A stretch of 8,531 bases of DNA from Phycisphaerales bacterium (lineage in GTDB: Bacteria; Planctomycetota; Phycisphaerae; Tepidisphaerales; Tepidisphaeraceae). The notes under the pieces are model-generated. The model was given only the letters and a program-made list of their open reading frames with translations. It was not told where the DNA came from and did not search any database. The translations under genes were made by a program, and so were the position numbers. Positions 1 to 5,160 of the stretch are shown here, one piece after another. How positions within the stretch are numbered: the first letter of the stretch is position 1; every line of letters starts with the position of its first letter. Location: the NCBI GenBank assembly GCA_003153655.1, contig PMAK01000112.1, forward strand, positions 18,933-27,463, in the 5' to 3' direction.

Positions 1-38
1 AAGTGGAATCCGTATAAGCCGCTGAATTGCGGGATGTT

Positions 39-1568
39 CTACCCGCCGATAACTGGCACCACGTTGATTCCACCGCCACCCACCCGGGCATTCCGAAATA
101 CTTTCCCCATTTGCGATGCGACGGCCGATGCCGCCTGCCCCGTGGAGGTAATGGAACCGCTTTCAATCCGCGCCGCGATGTTATCCAGAGTGGCAATGAC
201 TCCCGCCATGATCTTGTTCTCAACATCAACGTCGCTGCTCACGTTTCCGGGATTCCGGCTGAGGTTGATGATAAAATTAAACGTCCGATCGGTATTCAAT
301 TTCCAGTTGCCGTCCACTCGAGTGAACACCAGCATCGCGCCCGACCAATGATGATTCGGCCCCGATGTTCCCGAAAATGCTTCCGGCGGCAGCGGCACGC
401 GCATCCGGGCCACATCACCATCAATCGTCACCTCCGGCCCGCCCGGCGCATCAAGTGTCCCGCGATACAGCGTTGCATAATCCCCCTTGGGAAAGTCATC
501 AAAGCCGAGATTGGGAACGCGCATCTCAACCCGGAATTTCTCTCTCCACGCCTTTTCAATGCGATAAGCAGTCGCCGCCTCTTCGATAAATTCGCGCCCC
601 AGCGCCGCCGCGGCCGGATCCTTGCCATCGTTGCACAGGCACTCGCCCATCATGGCTTTGTCGTCCGCCTTGATCGCCGCGCACAGTCTGCCTAGTGCTT
701 CCACTGGCATAGCCTGCGACATCGGCTGCGTCGTCGCAGCATCCGATTGCGCCGGCGAAACATCAGCAAGAATCGGCGTCACGCCAATAGCAGAAGAAAC
801 CGCCGTAGAAGATTGATCCGGCAAACTATGATTACCAACCGCGACCGCAGCCGTAATCACCCCAGCCGCCGTAAATCCCGCCGCGATTTTCCACCACCTC
901 CACGTCGTTCGAGCCAGCACCCCCGCGGCAGCAGTCTTCCCAACCGCCGCCTGAAACGCCGCATGCGCCACGCCCGGCCCAGCAGGCTTGATCATCTCCC
1001 CCAGCAGCGCCACAACGCTCGCCTCCGGCGCCGTCAAACCCTGACGCGCAAAATAAGTCCGCAGCTTTTCCACCGCCCGGCAAATCCGCTGCTTGGCCGC
1101 ATCTTCCGAAACCCCAAGCGTATTGCCCACCTCGCGAACACTTCGTCCCTGAAAAAATCGCAGCAGCACCGCATCCCGATCGCTCTGCCCAAGCTGCGCA
1201 ATCGCATCATCCAAAATCGGCTCCGCCTGTGATCGAAAATCGCTCGCACGAGACGGTTCGATGGCTTCGTTTCGCATAAGGGCCGCCTTGCGTTCCGCGG
1301 ATCGTCGGCGTGCCGCCGCCCGCTGGTAATTGGCGCAGCAATACCGGGTGGCCGTAAACAGCCAACCATTCAGCACCGATTTCGGTGGAATCCGCGCCGC
1401 CTTCTGCGCCAGTGTGATAAAGACTTGTTGAGTAACATCCTCGGCCGCAACGCGATCCCGCAACTGCCGCAAACACTGCGAATAGACGGCATCCACATGA
1501 GCCTCAACGATGGCCCTAAAAACCTCCGAAGACCCGGTCCGGACATACTCGCGCAACGAATCAATCAT
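39..1568 (-). CDS. Membrane-tethered ECF sigma-70 family sigma factor with extracytoplasmic C-terminal domain
   Basis: Predicted to direct RNA polymerase to a specific promoter set. Residues below count from the TTG at 1589. Region 2 spans about 22-90, with the family-typical AEDVTQQVFI (49-58) and NGWLFTATRY (74-83). Region 4 spans about 125-178, with SVREVGNTLGVSEDAAKQRI forming the helix-turn-helix. An alanine-rich linker leads to WWKIAAGF and one hydrophobic helix at about 233-252. A roughly 260-residue tail follows. Its helical start (LCAAIKADDKAMM) and its VDGNWKLNTD segment recall NTF2/SnoaL-like folds, but this is a weak impression. At 516 residues it is more than twice the length of a plain ECF factor. 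Starts at TTG 1589, ATG 1583 and ATG 1568 are all possible. I chose 1568 because conserved sequence begins there (MIDSLREYV). None has a good ribosome-binding site. TATGAT at 1579-1584 could be a -10 box giving a near-leaderless message. No separate anti-sigma gene is adjacent within the window. Sigma assignment is firm; the tail's role is unknown. Confidence 0.9.
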   Translation of the reverse strand: MIDSLREYVRTGSSEVFRAIVEAHVDAVYSQCLRQLRDRVAAEDVTQQVFITLAQKAARIPPKSVLNGWLFTATRYCCANYQRAAARRRSAERKAALMRNEAIEPSRASDFRSQAEPILDDAIAQLGQSDRDAVLLRFFQGRSVREVGNTLGVSEDAAKQRICRAVEKLRTYFARQGLTAPEASVVALLGEMIKPAGPGVAHAAFQAAVGKTAAAGVLARTTWRWWKIAAGFTAAGVITAAVAVGNHSLPDQSSTAVSSAIGVTPILADVSPAQSDAATTQPMSQAMPVEALGRLCAAIKADDKAMMGECLCNDGKDPAAAALGREFIEEAATAYRIEKAWREKFRVEMRVPNLGFDDFPKGDYATLYRGTLDAPGGPEVTIDGDVARMRVPLPPEAFSGTSGPNHHWSGAMLVFTRVDGNWKLNTDRTFNFIINLSRNPGNVSSDVDVENKIMAGVIATLDNIAARIESGSITSTGQAASAVASQMGKVFRNARVGGGGINVVPVIGG

Positions 1569-1616
1569 GGAACTATCTATCATACACAATAGAACACCCG
1601 GTCATGGCTGAAGGTG

Positions 1617-1635
1617 ACATACGTTTTTCATATGT
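1617..1635. promoter_or_regulatory. Imperfect inverted repeat between divergent genes, possible operator
   Basis: ACATA (1617-1621) and TATGT (1631-1635) form an inverted repeat around a T-rich centre, with one further G-C pair inside. It lies in the 143-164 bp between the divergent sigma-factor and ImmA/IrrE genes. The ImmA/IrrE protein has a probable N-terminal HTH, so an autoregulatory site here is plausible. The arms are only five bases long and could arise by chance. Confidence 0.2.
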
Positions 1636-1708
1636 GGTAGGGGCTCGCCGAAATCACAGCCGCAACGGCGGGGCGGATCGATGTGCGGAAGATGGCTTAG
1701 AGTTCTGC

Positions 1709-1725
1709 TAGAATGCCCAGAGAGG
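1709..1725 (+). promoter_or_regulatory. Candidate -10 box and Shine-Dalgarno site for the ImmA/IrrE gene
   Basis: TAGAAT at 1709-1714 resembles a -10 box, but no convincing -35 hexamer lies 16-18 bp upstream. AGAGAGG at 1719-1725 is a good Shine-Dalgarno match 7 nt before the ATG at 1733 and supports that start. If TAGAAT were the true -10, the message would begin inside or just after the ribosome-binding site, so the two readings compete. The ribosome-binding site is the better supported. Confidence 0.4.
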
Positions 1726-1732
1726 CACTCTT

Positions 1733-2881
1733 ATGAGTAAGGTTGCGGTTAGCCCTGAATTATTGCAATGGGCCTCGGAACGGTCCTCCAAGGGTCGAGC
1801 CGAGTTGGAAGACCGCTTCCCAAAACTCGCCCGCTGGCTTACGGGCGAAGACGCGCCGACCCTCAATCAACTGGAACAGTTTTCGAAGGCCACGGCGACG
1901 CCCCTGGGCTTTCTGTTCCTCAAGGCTCCGCCGGTTGAACGGCTCAACATTCCCTACTACCGCACACTGAGCGATACGACAGTTCAGTCACCATCAACCG
2001 AATTGCTGGACACACTACATACGATGCAGCGGCGGCAAGCATGGCTCCGGGACTACCTTGTCGAGGAAGGCCGAGAGCAGGTGTCGCTGGTTAACTGTGC
2101 GAAGCCGAGCGAAGACACAAAGAAGGTTGCCGATCGAGTTCGCGAGTTGTTAAAGCTCGAACAGAATTGGGCCACGCAGCAGAGAACGTGGTCGGACGCG
2201 TTGCGAACACTGTGTGATGCGATGGGCACGGCCGGCATTGTTGTCGTCGTCAACGGAGTAGTGGGAAATAACACGCATCGTCCACTCGACGTTGAAGAGT
2301 TTCGCGGGTTCGTACTTGTGGATGATTATGCCCCATTGGTGTTTGTGAACGGCGCAGACAGCAAGTCGGCGCAGATGTTCACATTTGCGCACGAGTTGGC
2401 TCATGTCGCGTTCGGCTCTAGTGCCGCGTTCGATCTTCGCCAAATGCAACCAGCCAATAATGCGACTGAACAAGCCTGCAATCGCGTGGCGGCGGAGTTT
2501 CTCGTGCCAGAAGCCATACTGCGCCAGATGTGGAATGCAAACGAAGCAGACCCTTATGAGATGGTGGCAAGGGCGTTCAAGGTAAGTCAAATCGTCGCTG
2601 CCCGAAGATTGCTCGACCTGAAGCTTATCACGAGGGAAATATTTTTCGATTTTTACCAGCGGTATATCAACCAAGAGCGGAAGCAGAGAGCTACTACGGA
2701 GTCGGGTGGCAATTTTCACGCGACTTCACCGCAGCGAGTGGGCATGAGGTTTGCCGTTGAGCTGGTTCGTGCATTGAAAGAAGGCCGCGTGTTGCATACC
2801 GAGGCCTACCGTCTTACGGGTTTAAGCGGCAAGTCGTTCGGGGAATTGGCCCGGCGAGCACAGGAAGGCGGGCTTGATTGA
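1733..2881 (+). CDS. HTH-ImmA/IrrE (COG2856) family metallo-endopeptidase, predicted antitoxin/regulator
   Basis: A 382-residue protein. The first ~70 residues (WASERSSKGRAELEDRFPKLARWLTGEDAPTLNQ read in part, then LEQFSKATATPLGFLFL) match the degenerate XRE-type helix-turn-helix found at the start of this family. The zinc-peptidase core follows. HELAH at 220-224 is the HEXXH metal site, and E246 in TEQACNRVAAEFLVP is the likely third ligand. The C-terminal 50 residues (GMRFAVELVRALKEGRV, LTGLSGKSFGELA) form the small helical tail common in long COG2856 proteins. Family members such as ImmA and IrrE/PprI cleave or inactivate repressors. Long HTH-containing forms often pair with toxin genes. 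The start is ATG 1733 with AGAGAGG 7 nt upstream. The stop overlaps the start of the PIN-like gene in a 4-base TTGA, so the two are probably translationally coupled. The family call is strong; the antitoxin role is inferred from pairing. Confidence 0.93.
   Translation: MSKVAVSPELLQWASERSSKGRAELEDRFPKLARWLTGEDAPTLNQLEQFSKATATPLGFLFLKAPPVERLNIPYYRTLSDTTVQSPSTELLDTLHTMQRRQAWLRDYLVEEGREQVSLVNCAKPSEDTKKVADRVRELLKLEQNWATQQRTWSDALRTLCDAMGTAGIVVVVNGVVGNNTHRPLDVEEFRGFVLVDDYAPLVFVNGADSKSAQMFTFAHELAHVAFGSSAAFDLRQMQPANNATEQACNRVAAEFLVPEAILRQMWNANEADPYEMVARAFKVSQIVAARRLLDLKLITREIFFDFYQRYINQERKQRATTESGGNFHATSPQRVGMRFAVELVRALKEGRVLHTEAYRLTGLSGKSFGELARRAQEGGLD
2862..2868 (+). promoter_or_regulatory. Shine-Dalgarno site that fixes a TTG start for the DUF4411 gene
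   Basis: AGGAAGG lies inside the end of the ImmA/IrrE gene, 9 nt before the TTG at 2878. No in-frame ATG lies near the conserved N-terminus (SSPHLFVLDANVF), so this site and the family alignment together support a TTG start. That start overlaps the upstream stop as TTGA. Confidence 0.7.
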
Positions 2882-3378
2882 GTTCCCCGCACCTATTCGT
2901 ACTCGACGCCAACGTTTTTATCGAGGCAGCGGTTAGATACTACGCCTTTGATCTTGTGCCCGCGTTTTGGGATAGCCTCGTGATCCACGGCAACGCGGGT
3001 CGATTGTTTACCATCGACCGCATCGCCGAGGAAATAAAAGGAGACGGGCCATTGAAAACGTGGATGGATGGTGCCTTCGTCGGATGCATCCGAGATTCAG
3101 GCGCGCCAGAAACGTTGGCTCACTACGCCGCACTGATGCAGTGGGCGCAGGAGCAGTCCTTTACAGACGCCGCAAAGAATGAGTTTGCGAGCGTGGCTGA
3201 CGCATGGCTTGTGGCTTATGCCAAGCACATCGGGGCTACTGTGGTGACGCACGAGACATATGATGTCAATTGCAAGCGACGTGTGAAGATTCCAAATGTA
3301 TGCCGCTTTTGCGACGTCCCTTGTGTCGACACGTTCGCGATGCTGCGCAGTCTTGGCGTCAAGCTCGGCACAAAATGA
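2878..3378 (+). CDS. DUF4411 family PIN-like protein, predicted toxin/nuclease
   Basis: A 166-residue protein that reads as a full-length DUF4411 member, a family with a PIN-like nuclease fold. FVLDANVFIEA at 7-17 supplies the first acidic residue (D10). E51/E52 in RIAEEIKGD supply a second. ADAWLVAYA (107-115, D108) supplies the third. TVVTHET at 121-127 takes the place of the usual T/S-x-D/E final strand. KIPNVCRFCDVPC near 137-149 is the family's characteristic IP-x-VC segment, here with three cysteines. PIN-domain toxins commonly cleave RNA in a metal-dependent way; whether DUF4411 does so is not established by this sequence. It starts at TTG 2878, overlapping the ImmA/IrrE stop by 4 bp, with AGGAAGG upstream. 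The HTH-ImmA/IrrE + DUF4411 order is a recurrent gene pair consistent with toxin-antitoxin organisation. All putative acidic residues are present, so the gene is probably intact. Confidence 0.88.
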   Translation: MSSPHLFVLDANVFIEAAVRYYAFDLVPAFWDSLVIHGNAGRLFTIDRIAEEIKGDGPLKTWMDGAFVGCIRDSGAPETLAHYAALMQWAQEQSFTDAAKNEFASVADAWLVAYAKHIGATVVTHETYDVNCKRRVKIPNVCRFCDVPCVDTFAMLRSLGVKLGTK

Positions 3379-3609
3379 AGGCGCATGACAGCGAATCCAT
3401 CTTCCTACGGCTAAGTCATTGCTTCGCTTTTGCCGTTGTAGCCATTTTCGCCTGGAGGTAATGGGTTTCAATCAAGATAGGTTATCTCGCCTTGCTCTCG
3501 TTGGAGTAATTCGAATCGGTGTTCCCTTGGTTGCCCGTTGGAAGGTTCGCGGTAGGATACGTGCCAGCTACTCGGGAAAGATAGCTTTGGAATTCGTTTT
3601 TGCTCATTT
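3379..3609. other. Spacer between the DUF4411 gene and tRNA-Val, no supported gene
   Basis: These 231 bp hold no convincing coding sequence. A 52-codon frame from ATG 3461 has GGAGGT upstream, but only one base away from the ATG, and it runs into the tRNA. GGCTA and TAGCC flank a loop of about 25 nt near 3410-3444, too loose for a confident terminator. The tRNA promoter must lie here, but no clear -35/-10 pair stands out. Confidence 0.5.
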
Positions 3610-3682
3610 GGGCGATTAACTCAGCGGCTAGAGTGCCACCCTTACAAGGTGGAAGTCAGGGGTTCGAATCCCTTATCGCCCA
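3610..3682 (+). tRNA. tRNA-Val, anticodon UAC
   Basis: A complete 73-nt cloverleaf can be drawn. The acceptor arm is GGGCGAT (3610-3616) with ATCGCCC (3675-3681) and discriminator A at 3682. The D arm is ACTC/GAGT with GG in the loop. The anticodon arm is CCACC/GGTGG (3636-3640, 3648-3652) with loop CTTACAA, giving anticodon TAC at 3643-3645, which reads GUA valine codons. The T arm is AGGGG/CCCTT with loop TTCGAAT and one G-U pair. The 3' CCA is not encoded (TTC follows), so the end must be added by CCA-adding enzyme. It stands alone, with no other tRNA in the window. Confidence 0.96.
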
Positions 3683-3709
3683 TTCGACATAAGACTCGCC
3701 GAACGCCTG

Positions 3710-3726
3710 CATTGGTCCCACCAATG
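3710..3726 (+). repeat. Perfect hairpin 28 bp downstream of tRNA-Val
   Basis: CATTGGT (3710-3716) and ACCAATG (3720-3726) pair perfectly over 7 bp with a CCC loop. No T-run follows (GTTATGCG), so it does not look like a standard intrinsic terminator. It could help define the tRNA 3' end or serve as a protein site upstream of the dehydrogenase gene. The function is not known. Confidence 0.45.
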
Positions 3727-3846
3727 GTTATGCGATCAGTCTTCTACGACATTCAAAGCACTTTCCTTGCATCGTTCCAGCGCCGCTACATTGCCGAGAT
3801 GCATAGTCGCGCAGCGCCGGAGACCGAACATGAAAGGATATGACGC

Positions 3847-4572
3847 ATGGAATCCAAAATAATCTCAACAGCCAGAGTCGTATTGGTAGCCGGAGGCACC
3901 GGCGGATTGGGACGCGCGGTAAGCCTCGCGTTCCTGCAAGAAGGCGCCCACGTCGTCGTCACGTATAGAAAACAGGAAGAACTCGATGCGATGAAGAAAC
4001 TGGCCGGCGTTAACAGTTCCCAGCTCGACGCATACAAGGTCGATGTCACCGATGAAACGGCAGTCGGTAAACTCGTCGAAGGAATTATCGCGCGACATGG
4101 GCGGCTCGACGCCATGGTCAACACCGTCGGCGGTTACGCGGGCGGCGTAAAATTGTGGGAAATGGACACAAAAGTCTTCGACCAAATGCTGGCGCTGAAC
4201 TTGCGTGCGGGTTATGTGCTGTCATGTGCCGCGGTAAGGGTAATGCTCAAGCAAGGCGGTGGGGCGATTGTAAACATCGCATCCAAAGCTGCGATTGATC
4301 ACGCCGCCGGCGCCGCTGCCTATGCCGCTTCAAAGGCAGCCGCGGTTGCCATGATTGATTCTCTTGCCGAAGACCTGAAGGGAACCGGAGTCCGTGTGAA
4401 TTCGGTTCTTCCCAACATCATTGATACCGAGGCAAACCGCAAAGCAATGCCCAAGGCGGACTTCGCGAAATGGCCAAAGCCCCAAGACATTGCGCGTGTC
4501 ATCGTGTTCCTGTGCAGCGATAGCGGAAAAGTGATTCATGGCGCCGCCGTTCCAGTATTTGGAAATAGCTAA
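3847..4572 (+). CDS. Short-chain dehydrogenase/reductase (SDR) family oxidoreductase
   Basis: A 241-residue classical SDR of normal length, predicted cytosolic and NAD(P)(H)-dependent. The Rossmann glycine motif is GGTGGLG at 16-22. R41 just after the second strand (VVVTYRKQ) suggests a preference for NADP(H). D66 in KVDVTD contacts adenine in this family. The structural NNAG motif appears as NTVG at 92-95. N118, S146, Y159 and K163 (YAASK) form the intact catalytic tetrad. The C-terminus (CSDSGKVIHGAAVPVFGNS) is the usual SDR dimer and substrate-loop ending. The start is ATG 3847 with AAAGGA at 3833-3838, 8 nt upstream. It is transcribed away from the tRNA and converges on the TPR glycosyltransferase gene. 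The substrate cannot be deduced, and no neighbour points to a pathway. Confidence 0.94.
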   Translation: MESKIISTARVVLVAGGTGGLGRAVSLAFLQEGAHVVVTYRKQEELDAMKKLAGVNSSQLDAYKVDVTDETAVGKLVEGIIARHGRLDAMVNTVGGYAGGVKLWEMDTKVFDQMLALNLRAGYVLSCAAVRVMLKQGGGAIVNIASKAAIDHAAGAAAYAASKAAAVAMIDSLAEDLKGTGVRVNSVLPNIIDTEANRKAMPKADFAKWPKPQDIARVIVFLCSDSGKVIHGAAVPVFGNS

Positions 4573-4585
4573 GACGGTTACTAAA

Positions 4586-4616
4586 CGAGGGACAGCCACC
4601 TATTTCCTTCCCCTCG
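4586..4616. repeat. GGGACA-type box within an inverted repeat (possible REP-like element)
   Basis: CGAGGG (4586-4591) and CCCTCG (4611-4616) form a 6-bp stem around a 19-nt loop that contains the rest of GGGACAGCCACCTATTT. The box begins 14 bp after the dehydrogenase stop. From memory, GGGACA...ATTT/TTTT strings of this kind are dispersed repeats next to REP-associated tyrosine transposase genes in several bacterial groups. No transposase is present here. It lacks a T-run, so it is not a typical terminator. Confidence 0.35.
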
Positions 4617-4676
4617 GCTTCAGAGATGAAACGGATGCAGCCTTGCCAACTAGCCGCCGTCAAAATCCGGTCCTTC

Positions 4677-4699
4677 AAAAAAAAGATTTCAAAAAATCT
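4677..4699 (-). terminator. Possible intrinsic terminator for the minus-strand glycosyltransferase genes
   Basis: Read on the minus strand, AGATTT and AAATCT (4694-4699 with 4684-4689) form a 6-bp hairpin with a 4-nt loop, followed directly by eight T's (4684-4677). Placement is right for ending a transcript from the TPR glycosyltransferase gene, but it lies about 460 bp past that stop and the stem has only two G-C bearing pairs at most, so it would be weak. Confidence 0.3.
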
Positions 4700-4753
4700 C
4701 CAGATTTCCTAAAAACACGTCCAAAACTTTCACCCATTGGCTATAGATATAGC

Positions 4754-4769
4754 GGGGACACACTTTTTT
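4754..4769 (+). repeat. GGGGACACACTTTTTT box (possible dispersed repeat)
   Basis: A 16-base box that resembles the GGGACA...ATTT string at 4589-4604 in layout: a G-run, ACA, then a pyrimidine/T tract in the same orientation. It is immediately preceded by the near-palindrome CTATAGATATAG (4741-4752). Two such boxes about 165 bp apart suggest remnants of one repeat family. Only a genome-wide count would confirm that it is repeated. Confidence 0.35.
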
Positions 4770-4890
4770 CATCGGCTCATTCGCGGGCTCACCGCCCAGG
4801 CCGCATTAATGGCAGCAACATCAATCAAACACGCTCAGCCCAATCGCCCAAACCACCCAGGGGAGAGGCGGCGAAATTCTTAAAAACAGG

Positions 4891-4930
4891 ACATTCCCGG
4901 ACATTTCGGGACATTTCCAGACATTCACCC
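4891..4930 (+). repeat. Four tandem copies of a 10-bp unit (ACATTYCNRG)
   Basis: ACATT recurs at exactly 4891, 4901, 4911 and 4921. The units are ACATTCCCGG, ACATTTCGGG, ACATTTCCAG and ACATTCACCC, the last diverging at its end. The AGG before the first unit continues the pattern. The spacing is about one helical turn, so all copies face the same side of DNA. It could be a phased protein-binding array, a small minisatellite, or a remnant of an insertion-element end. Confidence 0.7.
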
Positions 4931-5010
4931 CGCATCACCGCAAAACCGCCACCGGCTCAGGCCGCAATTCATTCTCCGTTCGTCATCGAACACCGCTCCT
5001 CACTCGCATC

Positions 5011-5026
5011 CGATACCTTGGTATCG
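5011..5026. repeat. Perfect 7-bp inverted repeat CGATACC-TT-GGTATCG
   Basis: The arms CGATACC and GGTATCG pair perfectly around TT. CATC (5007-5010) and GATG (5029-5032) extend the stem to 11 bp with a 2-nt bulge. It lies about 135 bp past the stop of the minus-strand TPR glycosyltransferase gene. No T-run follows on either strand. A dyad operator or an mRNA 3'-end stabilising structure are both possible. Confidence 0.5.
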
Positions 5027-5160
5027 TCGATGCCATCCTCCAATAGATTCACTTCCATGCCACCGGTGTCGCCGTTTTGTGCTTGGCGGTGAGTAGCTGC
5101 TGCAAAATAAAAGCGAATCAACGGAAGAATTAAACTGAGTTGCATTTGATCAGGGCTGCC

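Larger units (their letters stand above)
4573..5160. other. 588-bp repeat-rich gene-free region between convergent genes
   Basis: No credible gene lies here. A frame open from 4538 to 5092 starts inside the dehydrogenase gene, is low in hydrophobic residues and translates the repeat boxes, so I treat it as chance. The region holds two GGGACA-type boxes (4589-4604 and 4754-4769), an AT-rich hairpin (4684-4699), a 12-bp near-palindrome CTATAGATATAG (4741-4752), a 10-bp tandem repeat (4891-4930) and a strong inverted repeat (5011-5026). The mixture suits a decayed mobile or REP-type insertion at the 3' ends of two convergent genes. Confidence 0.6.

Noticed and set aside
27..695. 222-codon plus-strand frame antisense to the sigma-factor gene
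   Set aside because: Rich in Arg/His/Pro as expected for the shadow of a GC-rich gene; the minus-strand frame has clear sigma-factor motifs.
1694..1708. Sigma-54-like TGGC...TGCT upstream of the ImmA/IrrE gene
   Set aside because: The GG-to-GC spacing is 11 rather than the strictly required 10.
3410..3444. Terminator GGCTA...TAGCC after the DUF4411 gene
   Set aside because: The stem is only five base pairs with a loop of about 25 nt and no following T-run.
3461..3619. Short frame MGFNQDRLSRLALVG with GGAGGT upstream
   Set aside because: The Shine-Dalgarno-like site is only one base from the ATG, the product resembles nothing I know, and the frame runs into the 5' end of tRNA-Val.
3610..3682. 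tRNA-Val as an integrative-element attachment site
   Set aside because: I found no second copy of the tRNA 3' end in the window and no integrase gene.
3649..3843. Frame beginning MEVRGSNPL
   Set aside because: Its start lies within the tRNA; this peptide is the usual chance translation of a tRNA T arm.
4891..4930. CRISPR array
   Set aside because: The repeated unit is 10 bp and directly tandem, with no spacers and no cas genes in the window.
4538..5092. Open plus-strand frame of 184 codons across the convergent intergenic region
   Set aside because: It starts inside the dehydrogenase gene, has no ribosome-binding site, translates the repeat boxes and has a biased Ser/Arg/Pro-rich composition without recognisable domains.
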